DNA from: Halofilum ochraceum | GTDB taxonomy: Bacteria > Pseudomonadota > Gammaproteobacteria > XJ16 > Halofilaceae | Assembly: GCF_001614315.2 (NCBI RefSeq) | Contig: NZ_LVEG02000008.1 | Span: 62,001-126,000 of the forward strand | Direction of reading: 5' to 3' | Length of the DNA stretch: 64,000 bases | Notes under the pieces: model-generated | Database searches by the model: none | What the model saw: only the letters and a program-made list of their open reading frames with translations | What the model was told of the DNA's origin: nothing | Part shown: positions 45,594 through 54,763 of the stretch, piece by piece | Numbering within the stretch: the stretch's first letter is position 1 | Layout of the letters: each line of letters begins with the position of its first letter | Program-made: the position numbers and the translations under genes

Positions 45594-47621
45594 TCAGACC
45601 AGATCGCGGGGGATCTTGCGGTCCCAGGTCTCGGCAAACACGCGCGTATCGCCCTCGTAGGCATCGAGTGTTGCCCGGATCCGGAAATTATTCGCGTCGG
45701 CGGTAAGCAGGGTTCGGGTGATCGTGGTCACTTCCCAGTCGCCACGCCGGAATCCGCGCACCCATTCGCACCAGCCCCGCAGGGAGTCGTGATTGGCGTA
45801 TGAGTGTGTATAGCGCTCGGTGACCTTGCCGCTCACGTCGAGATCGATATCCTCGAACCGCCGCGTACCGGAGTCGTTGACGACCTGGAGTGTCGTGCGA
45901 TCGTGGGCGAGATCGCGGATCACGGTCCATTCCTCCTGGGTCGGCTGAACCAGCGTGATATTCGCCGGAGGCGCCGATTCCGGTTCATCGAAGGGCCGCA
46001 GGGCGGCCTCTTCTTCCGGTCGCGGCTCGCGGATCGGCAGTACCAGTTCGCTGTCGCGCGGGCTGATGGTGAGCTTGACGGGTTTCGGCGACGGCCACGC
46101 GAGAGGCCAGTACACGGTCGAGATCGACAGCCGGATCGAATGGCCAACCGGGAACCGCTGGGCAATGTGTTTGAGCTTGACCGTCACGCGGTAGCGCTTG
46201 CCAGGCTCCAGCGGTTCGGGGAATTCGTCGCTGTCGCGATGGGTGAGGTTCAGCACGCCATAGGAGATGCGGGTGGCCGCGTCATCCGGCGCGACATCGA
46301 TCAGCCGCGCGGCCACCATCGCCACGGGCCGGTCGGACTCCACATCGAGCGTCAAGGTGGGCTCACCACAAATCTCGACGGCCTCTTCCAGCCGTTCCGT
46401 CTCGAATACGAGCGCACCGCCGTCTTCGTCGCGCTGGTCGTGCGGCAGATCCGGGGGCGCGTTGTAGGAACACCACTTGCCGGCGTAGAGGCCGACGAAC
46501 AGGGGAGATTGGATCCCGAGTCGACGCTCGTCGTCGGGCTGCTCGCCGTCCGGGTGGAGCCCGAGTCCGTAACTCATGCGGTACGCGCGTGGTTCGATCT
46601 CGGGTGACGGCCAGATATCCTCGCTGATCCAGCGCCCCGGGCGCGTCGTGTAGCGGGCGCTCGGGGGGACGCTGTCCTGCATCCACACGCGGAGCATGGG
46701 TTCGTCCATGATCCCCGTGTCGATATCTTTCAGCCAGTAATCATAGAAGCGGATGCATTCCTGCAGGAAGCCGATCGCCGGTCCCGGTTCGCCCAGATGC
46801 GGATACTTGTGCGACCACGGCCCGACCAGACCCTTGCGCGGTCCCTCGAGCCCCTTGAGGAGCCGGAATACGGCGTTGCAGTAGCCATCCGCCCAGCCGC
46901 TCACCGCGTAGACGGGGCAGCGGACGGCCGAGTAGTCCTCGCAGACGGAGCCGTGCTTCCAGTAGTCGTCGCGACGCTGGTGCTCGAGCCATTTCTCCAG
47001 CCACAGACCGCTGTGTTCCAGCCGCTCCATCCACATATCCCGCCAGCGGTCGCCGACCAGCGCAGGGTCCGGCGGGTGGGTGTTCTGATCGAACATCGTG
47101 GACGCCCAGGACAGGTTGTCGCCCAGCAGGCAGCCGCCCATGTGGTGGACATCGTCGGCATAGCGATCGTCCGTGGAGCAGAGCGTAATCACCGCGCCCA
47201 GCTCGGGTGGCTGCAGTGCGGCGATCTGCAGGCCGTTGAAGCCGCCCCAGGAGATGCCGATCATGCCGGCACGCGCGGTGCACCATTTCTGGCGGCCGAT
47301 CCACGCCAGGATCTCCACGCCGTCATCGAGTTCCTGCTGCAGGTACTCGTCCGGGAGGATGCCGTCCGATTCCCCGCTCCCGCGGATATCCGCCCGTACG
47401 CAGGCATAGCCGTGGCCTGCGAAATACGTATGCATCGGGACATCGCGGTCGGCGGTCAGTTCGCGTTTGCGGTAGGGCAGATACTCGAAGATGGCTGGGA
47501 CGGGGTCTTCCTCGGCGTCAGCCGGGCGCCAGATGCGTAGCGCGATCCGGCAACCATCGGAAAGGGTCATCCACGTTTCTTCTTCGATGACTTCGCGGGG
47601 CAGGTTCTCGACGTATCTCAT
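45594..47621 (-). CDS. CocE/NonD-family (X-Pro dipeptidyl-peptidase S15-like) hydrolase
   Basis: The 675-residue protein has an alpha/beta-hydrolase domain with the nucleophile Ser124 in GISWGGFNG, a catalytic histidine in GPWSHKYPHLG, and a conserved EYLPYRKR near residue 47. A C-terminal jelly-roll domain spans about 400-560. The last 110 residues form an extra domain beyond the usual CocE length. Members cleave esters or amides such as cocaine, glutaryl-cephalosporin or proline peptides. There is no signal peptide, so it acts in the cytoplasm. The ATP-grasp gene lies 142 bp upstream on the same strand, so the pair may make and break the same amide bond; this is inference. Confidence 0.82.
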   Translation of the reverse strand: MRYVENLPREVIEEETWMTLSDGCRIALRIWRPADAEEDPVPAIFEYLPYRKRELTADRDVPMHTYFAGHGYACVRADIRGSGESDGILPDEYLQQELDDGVEILAWIGRQKWCTARAGMIGISWGGFNGLQIAALQPPELGAVITLCSTDDRYADDVHHMGGCLLGDNLSWASTMFDQNTHPPDPALVGDRWRDMWMERLEHSGLWLEKWLEHQRRDDYWKHGSVCEDYSAVRCPVYAVSGWADGYCNAVFRLLKGLEGPRKGLVGPWSHKYPHLGEPGPAIGFLQECIRFYDYWLKDIDTGIMDEPMLRVWMQDSVPPSARYTTRPGRWISEDIWPSPEIEPRAYRMSYGLGLHPDGEQPDDERRLGIQSPLFVGLYAGKWCSYNAPPDLPHDQRDEDGGALVFETERLEEAVEICGEPTLTLDVESDRPVAMVAARLIDVAPDDAATRISYGVLNLTHRDSDEFPEPLEPGKRYRVTVKLKHIAQRFPVGHSIRLSISTVYWPLAWPSPKPVKLTISPRDSELVLPIREPRPEEEAALRPFDEPESAPPANITLVQPTQEEWTVIRDLAHDRTTLQVVNDSGTRRFEDIDLDVSGKVTERYTHSYANHDSLRGWCEWVRGFRRGDWEVTTITRTLLTADANNFRIRATLDAYEGDTRVFAETWDRKIPRDLV

Positions 47622-47668
47622 ATTCGTTGTTTTCTCTCCGTCCGGGGCCTTTGGCTCATTACGATGAT

Positions 47669-47734
47669 GGCCCGAGCCATCGGGCTGCCCCGCGCATCCT
47701 GTGTGGCGCGCGGGGCAGCCCGATGGCTCGGGCC
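47669..47734. repeat. Perfect 27-bp-arm hairpin between ATP-grasp and CocE genes
   Basis: The arms 47669-47695 and 47708-47734 are perfect reverse complements (begin GGCCCGAGCCATCGGGCTG), with a 12-nt loop. No T run follows on either strand, so it is not a typical terminator. It lies in the 142-bp gap between two minus-strand genes and would form a very stable RNA hairpin in a joint transcript. Confidence 0.95.
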
Positions 47735-47763
47735 GGTTACCTTACCCCCTGACGGGGTACGGG

Positions 47764-49092
47764 TCAGGCGGGGGGCTGGCTCTCTTCAGCGGGCCGCGAG
47801 AAGGTATCGTCGACCTTCTCCAGCTCGAACGGCAGCCGCTCCAGCACACGTTCATAATTGCTGAGCAGCGATTCCTCGTCCTGTGCCCCCATATAGATGT
47901 AGGCAAGGGCATAGCTGTAGCTGTCCTGCTCGGGCAGGTCCGACAGCCAATCGCCGGGTTCCACCTGCGGCAGGATGTACGTGCCCGGGAAGTCCTTCTG
48001 GATGGCCTGGATCTCCTCCTTCGTGGGCGCGCGCTTGACGCGGGCGTCGCCGCTGAACACCCGGTGGAAGAACTTGCTCGCGATCGGGAACTGGCCTTCC
48101 CGCGAGGGCATGTTCGGGTGCCGTCCCAGCGCCAGGTCGATCGTCAGCTGCTGGTTACTGACCCCGTCCACCTTCTCGAAGATATCGCTGTGCGACTGCG
48201 AAATCCGGGTATTCACCTCGAGCAGCCAGACCTTGTCGAGCTGCTCGTCCCAGAAATACTCGATGTTGAACGAGGAATTGTTATAGCCGACATGGGTCAT
48301 GATCCGGTCCGTCAGACGGGCCATCTCATCCTGGATCCGCTCGGGCAGCCGCGACGGATACTGGTAGCGGAAAAAGCTCAGAACCTGTGGATACCGGATG
48401 GAATCCACGAGCCCGGTGCAGGTGACCTTGCCGTCGTACACGTAGCCTTCCATCGTGCACTGGCGCCCGCCGATGATTTCCTCGGCGATGCAGTAATGAC
48501 CGCCGATTTCACTGACATCGGGAGGCAGCTGCAGCTGATCGAGGATGTAATCGAATGGCTCGGAAATCGTCCCGATCTCGGCCCGCAGGCGCTCGATCGC
48601 ATAGTCGAAATCTTCCGGCTTGTCGATCCGGAACCCGAGCCGCGAGCCCGACCCCTTGATCGGCTTGACGAAGAAAGGGAAACCGAGCCCGATGTGCGCG
48701 AGGGCCTCGTTGTCGAACGGGTCGAACGCCTTGAACCCGGGGATGTGGTCGGGAATCGCCTCACGCTGGCAGAGACGGCTCCAGTACTTGTGCTCGCATT
48801 TCAGCAGCGCTTCCAGCGAAACGCTCGCGGTGTCGAAGCGCTCGCAGATGATGGGGAGCATGGTGGAAACGGGAAAATCCATGTAGCCGGCGATGCCGTC
48901 GATGGACCCGTCGAATGCGTTGAGTTGTTCTTCCGCCGCTTTCAGCAGGGACGGGATGTCGAATTCTTCGGTCTCGTAGAAGAGTGCCGGATCGAGCAGT
49001 CCGTGAAATTCGATCTCGTCGGCGCCGCGCAGATGGCGGAGCATGTTGAGGTTGAATTCATTCAGTCCGATAACGAATACATTCTTCTTCAT
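47764..49092 (-). CDS. ATP-grasp carboxylate-amine ligase of unknown substrate
   Basis: The 442-residue protein has a pre-ATP-grasp domain beginning NVFVIGLNEFNLNML, an ATP-grasp core with FPFFVKPIKGSGSRLGFRI, and a metal-binding segment WLLEVNTRISQSHSDIFEKVDG. The proteins of this fold join a carboxylate to an amine or thiol by way of an acyl-phosphate. No named subfamily could be recognised. Its neighbours are a CocE-type hydrolase and a predicted compatible-solute transporter. A small amide or dipeptide, possibly an osmolyte, is a reasonable candidate product, but this is a guess. Confidence 0.8.
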   Translation of the reverse strand: MKKNVFVIGLNEFNLNMLRHLRGADEIEFHGLLDPALFYETEEFDIPSLLKAAEEQLNAFDGSIDGIAGYMDFPVSTMLPIICERFDTASVSLEALLKCEHKYWSRLCQREAIPDHIPGFKAFDPFDNEALAHIGLGFPFFVKPIKGSGSRLGFRIDKPEDFDYAIERLRAEIGTISEPFDYILDQLQLPPDVSEIGGHYCIAEEIIGGRQCTMEGYVYDGKVTCTGLVDSIRYPQVLSFFRYQYPSRLPERIQDEMARLTDRIMTHVGYNNSSFNIEYFWDEQLDKVWLLEVNTRISQSHSDIFEKVDGVSNQQLTIDLALGRHPNMPSREGQFPIASKFFHRVFSGDARVKRAPTKEEIQAIQKDFPGTYILPQVEPGDWLSDLPEQDSYSYALAYIYMGAQDEESLLSNYERVLERLPFELEKVDDTFSRPAEESQPPA

Positions 49093-49257
49093 TGAGCGCC
49101 CAGTTGGCCGATGACGTCGGCGGTGAAAGGTATTTCGACTCTAGCATGTGAACGCGGTTCCTGCTTGCGTATCCGGAGACGTTCCGAGGCGGGCGAGGCG
49201 GGAATAATGATCGCCGTGGGAGAACGCGGCGGCGCGGAGGCGGGTTGGAGGGTGGTC

Positions 49258-49283
49258 CGGCGGCGCCCGGGCGGGCGCCGCCG
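49258..49283. other. GC-rich hairpin downstream of rne
   Basis: An 11-bp stem (CGGCGGCGCCC, loop GGGC) follows the rne stop by a few bases on the minus strand. It lacks a T run, so termination, if any, would be Rho-dependent or imperfect. The gap 49093-49289 otherwise shows nothing. Confidence 0.5.
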
Positions 49284-49289
49284 AAGATG

Positions 49290-52200
49290 CTATTTCTCGT
49301 CCGTTCCGGTGCCGGACACGGGTTTGTCCGGCGAGTGATCTTCCCCGGCTTTGTCCGCGTTCGATCGCTCTTTGTCGGATGCCTCGTGCGTATCCGGGGT
49401 GGCCGGCTTGTCCGCAGCCGCCGGGTCGGCGAGCGAGCGTACGCGTGTACCGAGTTGGCTCGGCTGCCGGGCAGAGACAGTCGCGTCGTCGGCGCTGTCA
49501 TTGCCGCCTGCAGACGTGTCGCTTCCCGATGACGTTTCACTGGACGCGGGACCCGCGGCGCCGGATTGCGCGCCCGCGCTATCCGCGCTCGCCCCGGGCT
49601 TCGCCGGTTCCTTCACCGACTCCCGTTTCCCGGTTGCCGGGTCGGCCGTATCCGTGGACGGAGAACCCGCGGCGGCTTCCGGCGCGGCAGCGGCCGATGG
49701 CGTGTCGTTGACGCCCGACCCCGCGTCCATCTGTTCCGGACGCTTCGGTCGATCGTCGTTCGACTCCTTTTCGCCTCGGTTCGTGCTCTGCGTGTCGCGG
49801 TCGGCGTGGCCCGTGTCGGGGCCGCGTTTCGATCGGTCGGCGCTGGGCGGCTGCTCTGTCGCGGCGGATTCGCGGCTCGACTTCGCGCCCGATGAGGCGG
49901 CTTCGCTCGGCGTATCCGAACGTGCGGATTCCGGAGTCGGTTTCGTGTCGCTGCCGATGTCGGCTTTACCGGATGCAGCGTTACCGGATGCACTGGTTCC
50001 GGAGCCACTGTTCCGGGACCCTTTGGCCCTGGAATCGTCGCTGGCATCCGGCGCATCGTCCTGGTTCGCTTTCCGGGAGCCGGCGTCGCCAGCCGCAGTC
50101 TGCGTGTCCTTCTCCGCGGCGTCGCTGGTGGCGGGCTTGGAGCCGGACTGGTCTTCGCCACTCGTCGCGCTCTCGGTGGTTGCGGCGCTGGAACCACTGT
50201 TCCGGCGCCCACCGCGGCGGCGACGGCCGCCACGCCGGGAACGGCCGCGCGACCGCGACTTGCCGCTGCCCGAACCCTCCTGTTGCCCGCTGTCGGTGCC
50301 CGTCTCGCCGGATGCGTTGCTTACGTCCGTCGTATCCTTTTCTGCTGCCGAGTCTCCGCTCGCGTTGACAGCGGTGGACTCTTCTGCACGCTGACGACCA
50401 TCGCCGCGCGGCCCTGCACTCTTCTTTTCTTCGGTGGCCTCCTTGTCGCTCTGGTTGCCGGTCTTGCCGCCGGCATCCTTACGGCGGCGGTCGCCGGCGC
50501 CGCTGCGGTTTTCTTTACGGCTACCTTCCTGCTGTTTTGAACTGTCAGCGCGCGGGCCCTCATTGTCTGTGCCCCGGCGACGGTCGGCGTCACCGCTGCG
50601 GCGCTCGGATTTCGAGTCGCCGTTCCCGCCTCCGCCTCCGCGGCGGTTGCGGCCACCGCGCCGCTGACCACTACCGGAGCCCGAACGCGACTGATTGCGG
50701 TTGCCTCCGGAGCGTGACTGCTCCCCCTGGCCGGACGTATCCGCCGCTTTGGAATCCTGGCTCGGCTGCTCCTGCGTGGCGGTATCGGCGACGGGGGCCG
50801 CCGGCTGTTCCGCCGATGGCAGAATCGCACGCGTCAGGCGCGCGAGCAGGCCGGGGCGCCGCGGCGCGGCGGCTGCCTGCTGCTGCGCCGGTGCCGGTTG
50901 CGCCTCGGACGCCTCGGGCGCCGCGGCCTCGCGGCGGGCGGCAGGGGCCGGTGCGGGACCGCTTGGCGAAACGGCCCGGACCGCCGGTTCTTCCGGGGGC
51001 TTGCGTTCTTCCTCGGCCGGCGGCAGCACGTTCGCGTCCGCCGCTTCGCCAGCGAGTTCGTAGCTCCGCCGGCTGTGCGATTCGTGCTCATTATCCGATG
51101 ACCGGACACGCTCGATGTTGTAATGCGGCGTTTCCAGGCTCGGATCGGGAATGATCAGCAGATGGACGCGGTTTCGCTCCTCGATCTGCGTCAACTGTTC
51201 GCGTTTCTCGTTGAGCAGGTAGGTGGCGACCTGAACCGGTACCTTCGTGACGACGCGGTCGGTGCCATCCTTCATGGCCTCTTCGCCGAGCACGCGCAGG
51301 ATCGTCAGCGAGAGTGAACCCAGGCTGCGGATCGTGCCATGCCCCAGGCACCGCGGGCAGGAACTCGACGCCGATTCACCCAGTGACGGCTGCAGCCGCT
51401 GGCGCGACATCTCCAGCAGGCCGAAGCGGGAAATCCGCCCGATCTGCACGCGGGCGCGGTCCATTTTCACGGCCTCGCGCAGCCGGTTTTCGACCTCGCG
51501 TTGATGTTTGTTGCTCATCATGTCGATGAAATCGACGACGATCAGGCCGCCGATATCGCGCAGACGGAGCTGGCGCGCGATCTCGTCCGCCGCCTCCAGA
51601 TTGGTGTGGAACGCGGTGTCCTCGATGTCGGAGCCCTTGGTCGAGCGTGCCGAGTTGATGTCGATCGAGATCAGGGCCTCGGTGTGATCGATCACCAGCG
51701 CGCCGCCGGCCGGCAGGGTCACCTCCCGTTCGAAGGCGGTTTCGATCTGGTGTTCGATCTGGAACCGGGAGAACAGGGGGACGTTATCCTCGTACAGCTT
51801 CAGCTTGCCGAGGTTGTGCGGCATGGTCTGTTCGATGAACTGCCGCGCCTGCTCGTAAATCCGCGGCTCGTCGACCTGGATGATGCCGATGTCGTTGCGG
51901 AAATAGTCGCGCAGCGCCCGGATGATGACGTTGCTTTCCTGGTAGATCAGGAAGGGGGCTTTCCGGGTGTCGCCGGCCTTGCGGATCGATTTCCAGATGT
52001 CCACCTGGTAATCGAGGTCCCACTGGAGCTCCTCGGCCGTGCGGCCGACGCCCGCGGTGCGCACGATGGTGCCCATGCCCTCGGGCACCTCCAGCTGGCT
52101 GATGGCCTCGCGGACCTCGCTGCGGTCCTCACCCTCGATGCGGCGCGAGACGCCGCCGGCGCGGGGATTGTTCGGCATCAGCACGAGATAGCGTCCGGCG

Positions 52201-52562
52201 AGGCTGATGTACGTGGTCAGGGCGGCGCCCTTGTTGCCGCGCTCTTCCTTCTCGACCTGTACGACGATCTCCTGGCCGTCCTTCAGCGCTTCGCGGACGG
52301 CCGCTTTCCCCTCGGACTTCGCGTCGGCGAGATACTCGCGCGCGATCTCCTTGAACGGCAGGAAACCGTGGCGATCGGCGCCGAAATCGACAAACGCCGC
52401 TTCGAGGCTGGGTTCGATGCGGGTGATGACACCCTTGTAGACGTTGGACTTCTTCTGTTCGCGCGCGCCGTGCTCGATATCCAGATTTTCGAGGCGCTGG
52501 CCGTCGACGATCGCGACACGCAACTCCTCCGGCTGAGTTGCGTTGATCAGCATACGTTTCAT
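49290..52562 (-). CDS. rne: Ribonuclease E
   Basis: RNase E is the main endoribonuclease of mRNA decay and rRNA/tRNA maturation at the inner membrane. The catalytic half (about residues 1-510) matches E. coli, with [19 protein letters not shown], an S1 domain, catalytic aspartates in IDINSARST and VVDFIDMM, and the zinc link SCPRCLGHG. The C-terminal half is about 560 residues of low-complexity Ser, Asp, Ala, Thr and Glu with two Arg/Gly-rich boxes near 680 and 790 ([13 protein letters not shown]). The final 290 residues are almost without hydrophobic residues. It diverges from rluC, the standard order. Confidence 0.95.
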   Translation of the reverse strand: MKRMLINATQPEELRVAIVDGQRLENLDIEHGAREQKKSNVYKGVITRIEPSLEAAFVDFGADRHGFLPFKEIAREYLADAKSEGKAAVREALKDGQEIVVQVEKEERGNKGAALTTYISLAGRYLVLMPNNPRAGGVSRRIEGEDRSEVREAISQLEVPEGMGTIVRTAGVGRTAEELQWDLDYQVDIWKSIRKAGDTRKAPFLIYQESNVIIRALRDYFRNDIGIIQVDEPRIYEQARQFIEQTMPHNLGKLKLYEDNVPLFSRFQIEHQIETAFEREVTLPAGGALVIDHTEALISIDINSARSTKGSDIEDTAFHTNLEAADEIARQLRLRDIGGLIVVDFIDMMSNKHQREVENRLREAVKMDRARVQIGRISRFGLLEMSRQRLQPSLGESASSSCPRCLGHGTIRSLGSLSLTILRVLGEEAMKDGTDRVVTKVPVQVATYLLNEKREQLTQIEERNRVHLLIIPDPSLETPHYNIERVRSSDNEHESHSRRSYELAGEAADANVLPPAEEERKPPEEPAVRAVSPSGPAPAPAARREAAAPEASEAQPAPAQQQAAAAPRRPGLLARLTRAILPSAEQPAAPVADTATQEQPSQDSKAADTSGQGEQSRSGGNRNQSRSGSGSGQRRGGRNRRGGGGGNGDSKSERRSGDADRRRGTDNEGPRADSSKQQEGSRKENRSGAGDRRRKDAGGKTGNQSDKEATEEKKSAGPRGDGRQRAEESTAVNASGDSAAEKDTTDVSNASGETGTDSGQQEGSGSGKSRSRGRSRRGGRRRRGGRRNSGSSAATTESATSGEDQSGSKPATSDAAEKDTQTAAGDAGSRKANQDDAPDASDDSRAKGSRNSGSGTSASGNAASGKADIGSDTKPTPESARSDTPSEAASSGAKSSRESAATEQPPSADRSKRGPDTGHADRDTQSTNRGEKESNDDRPKRPEQMDAGSGVNDTPSAAAAPEAAAGSPSTDTADPATGKRESVKEPAKPGASADSAGAQSGAAGPASSETSSGSDTSAGGNDSADDATVSARQPSQLGTRVRSLADPAAADKPATPDTHEASDKERSNADKAGEDHSPDKPVSGTGTDEK

Positions 52563-53064
52563 GTTGGACCCGTTCGGTTGAACGCGGCGCGGGGCAGGGA
52601 ACAGCCCGGCGCGGACACGGCGAGGTGTCGCGCTGGCGCTCGGCGTCGATCGGTTCGATCACGGCGAGACGATGGTCCGCGGGAGAGTTCCGCCGGCGTG
52701 CGCGCGCGTTATGATTCATTGTCCGCATGTCGCCCGCAGGCGGCATGCCCGTTTTCGTTCCGTGGCGGGGACGGCCTGTCGTCCCGGCCGGGCGCTGTCG
52801 CGGCAACTGGCCGGATGCGCCGTCTGCAAATCGGTGGCGGCGCGCGGTTCGATTTCGCCGCACCCGCCGCCCTGGAACCGCCAATCCAACCCGCCGGCCG
52901 TTCCTCGAACCCGGCGTGGTCGGTACAATCCCGTTCCGGTCGGACCTGCGCCCATGCGCCCTCCGCCGGTGAATCACGTCTTTGCGCCGACCCACGACCA
53001 CCCGTACGCAACAGGAAACCGGGGATGTGCATCCGTTTGAATTGCGGGCAAAAAACGCGAACGC
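52563..53064 (-). promoter_or_regulatory. Long rne 5' untranslated region
   Basis: About 500 nt lie between the predicted rne promoter and its ATG and contain no credible gene on either strand. In E. coli the rne leader is also several hundred nt long and lets RNase E control its own mRNA. The same autoregulation is likely here; the hp2-type hairpin was not located by eye. Confidence 0.55.
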
Positions 53065-53093
53065 AATATAGCAGTAACCCCACGCACCCGCAA
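53065..53093 (-). promoter_or_regulatory. Promoter of rne
   Basis: On the minus strand TTGCGG (53093-53088) lies 17 bp before TATATT (53070-53065), which is preceded by TGC to make an extended -10. Transcription would start near 53058. Confidence 0.6.
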
Positions 53094-53110
53094 TCCGCGC
53101 GCGGGCGGCC

Positions 53111-54049
53111 GTGAGCGCCGGCGAGACCGGGCAGGGCGCCCGGACCGAACAGGCGGGCGCCGACGACGCCGGGCAGCGGATCGACAATTATCTGCTGCGT
53201 GTCCTGCGCGGCGTCCCGCGGACCCGGGTGTACCGGCTGCTGCGCAAGGGCGAAGTCCGTGTCAACGGCGGGCGCGTGAAACCCGCGTACCGGCTGCAGG
53301 AAGGCGACCGCGTACGTCTCCCACCCGTGCGTACCGACCGCCATCCGGATGGCCGGCTGCCGCCCGCCGCGCTCGAGCGGCTGCGCGATTCGGTTCTGTA
53401 CGAGGATGAGCGCTGCCTCGTCATCGACAAGCCGCCGGGGCTCGCCGTGCACGCGGGCAGCGGTCTCGCCGCCGGCGTGATCGATGGCATGCGCGAGCTG
53501 CGCCCGGACCTCGGCGGGCTGGAGCTGGTGCACCGCCTCGATCGCGACACCTCCGGTTGTCTGCTCCTGGCCCGGGGCCGGCCGGCGCTGCGCGCATTGC
53601 AGCAGGAACTGCGCGAGGGTGGTTTTGAGAAGACCTATGCGGCCCTGCTGATCGGGCACTGGGCGGGGCCCGAGACCACCGTCGATCTCGCGCTGCGGCG
53701 CGATGTGCTCTCCTCGGGGGAGCGAATGGTCCGCCCGGATGCCACCGGCAAGTCCGCCCGCAGCCACTTTCGCCGGCTCGGCGGATCGGATCGGCTGACG
53801 CTCGCCGAGGTCGTGATCGAGACCGGGCGCACGCACCAGATCCGCGTGCACGCCGCTACGCTCGGCCACCCGGTGCTCGGGGACTCGAAGTACGGTGACG
53901 CGTCGGCGGCCCGCGCCGCGCTCGGGCGCAAGGCGCCGCGGTTGTATCTCCACGCCTGGCGGCTGGCCTTCACCGGGGCCGCGGGGCGGGTCACCGTCGA
54001 GAGCCCGCTGCCCGACGAGTTCCGCACGCTCGCTGGCGGACCGCAGTGA
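53111..54049 (+). CDS. rluC: 23S rRNA pseudouridine(955/2504/2580) synthase
   Basis: RluC converts three uridines of 23S rRNA to pseudouridine. The 312-residue protein starts with a GTG. It has an N-terminal S4 RNA-binding domain (about 20-80, VYRLLRKGEVRVNGGRVKP) and a catalytic RsuA/RluA domain with the nucleophilic Asp in HRLDRDTSGC. Position opposite rne supports RluC over RluA or RluD. It starts the same-strand run rluC, HAD, sppA, nnr, tsaE. Confidence 0.94.
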   Translation: MSAGETGQGARTEQAGADDAGQRIDNYLLRVLRGVPRTRVYRLLRKGEVRVNGGRVKPAYRLQEGDRVRLPPVRTDRHPDGRLPPAALERLRDSVLYEDERCLVIDKPPGLAVHAGSGLAAGVIDGMRELRPDLGGLELVHRLDRDTSGCLLLARGRPALRALQQELREGGFEKTYAALLIGHWAGPETTVDLALRRDVLSSGERMVRPDATGKSARSHFRRLGGSDRLTLAEVVIETGRTHQIRVHAATLGHPVLGDSKYGDASAARAALGRKAPRLYLHAWRLAFTGAAGRVTVESPLPDEFRTLAGGPQ

Positions 54050-54050
54050 T

Positions 54051-54737
54051 ATGAAGCGGATCGAGCTGGTGGTCTTCGACTGGGACGGCACACTGATGGA
54101 TTCCGCCGCCCGCATCGTCGAGTCGGTCCAGGCGGCGACCGGCGCCGCGGGGTTGCCGCCACGCTCCGGGGCCGAGATCCGGGAGATCATCGGGCTCGGT
54201 ATGGGGGAGGCGATCAAGGCGCTTTACCCGGAAGAGCCCGCGGAGCGCCATGCCCGGTTGGCCGCGACGTACCGCGATGCGTTCGTGCGTGCGGTCGCCG
54301 ACCGCCCGGCGGATCTGTTTCCCGGTGTCGAGTCGGTACTGGGAACGCTCGAAGCCGAGCGCCGGATGCTTGCGGTCGCCACCGGCAAGAGCCGCTCCGG
54401 CCTGCAGCGGGATCTCGAACGCGCCGGCATCAGTGGCCGTTTCGTGGCCAGCCGCACGGTCGACGAATCCCCGTCGAAACCGGATCCCCACATGCTGCAG
54501 GAAATCATGGCCCTGTGCGGCGTCGGGCCGGATGCGACACTCCTGGTGGGTGATACCCTGTTCGATCTGGAGATGGCCGCACGCGCGGGCGTGCCCGCAC
54601 TCGGCGTCGCCTGGGGCGTACACGCGGCCGAGCGCCTCTGGCAGGCGGAACCGCTGGCCGTGCTGGAACGAATCGAACACCTGCCGGAACGTCTGCGCCA
54701 GTTCGAGCATTGCGTGCACGGACCGGGCGAACCCTGA
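54051..54737 (+). CDS. HAD-superfamily phosphatase
   Basis: The 228-residue enzyme has HAD motif I FDWDGTLMDS, motif III with SKPDPHML and motif IV GDTLFDLEMA. A helical cap lies at about 20-85. It is related to phosphoglycolate phosphatase and often found beside rluC in gammaproteobacteria. It starts 1 nt after the rluC stop. The substrate is unknown. Confidence 0.9.
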   Translation: MKRIELVVFDWDGTLMDSAARIVESVQAATGAAGLPPRSGAEIREIIGLGMGEAIKALYPEEPAERHARLAATYRDAFVRAVADRPADLFPGVESVLGTLEAERRMLAVATGKSRSGLQRDLERAGISGRFVASRTVDESPSKPDPHMLQEIMALCGVGPDATLLVGDTLFDLEMAARAGVPALGVAWGVHAAERLWQAEPLAVLERIEHLPERLRQFEHCVHGPGEP

Positions 54738-54763
54738 ATTCCGTTCAACGGAGACTTTGCAAC

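Noticed and set aside
37709-49289. A complete genomic island with integrase
   Set aside because: No integrase or recombinase gene and no copy of the 25-bp tRNA end were found near 49 kb, so only a possible scar at the left edge is reported.
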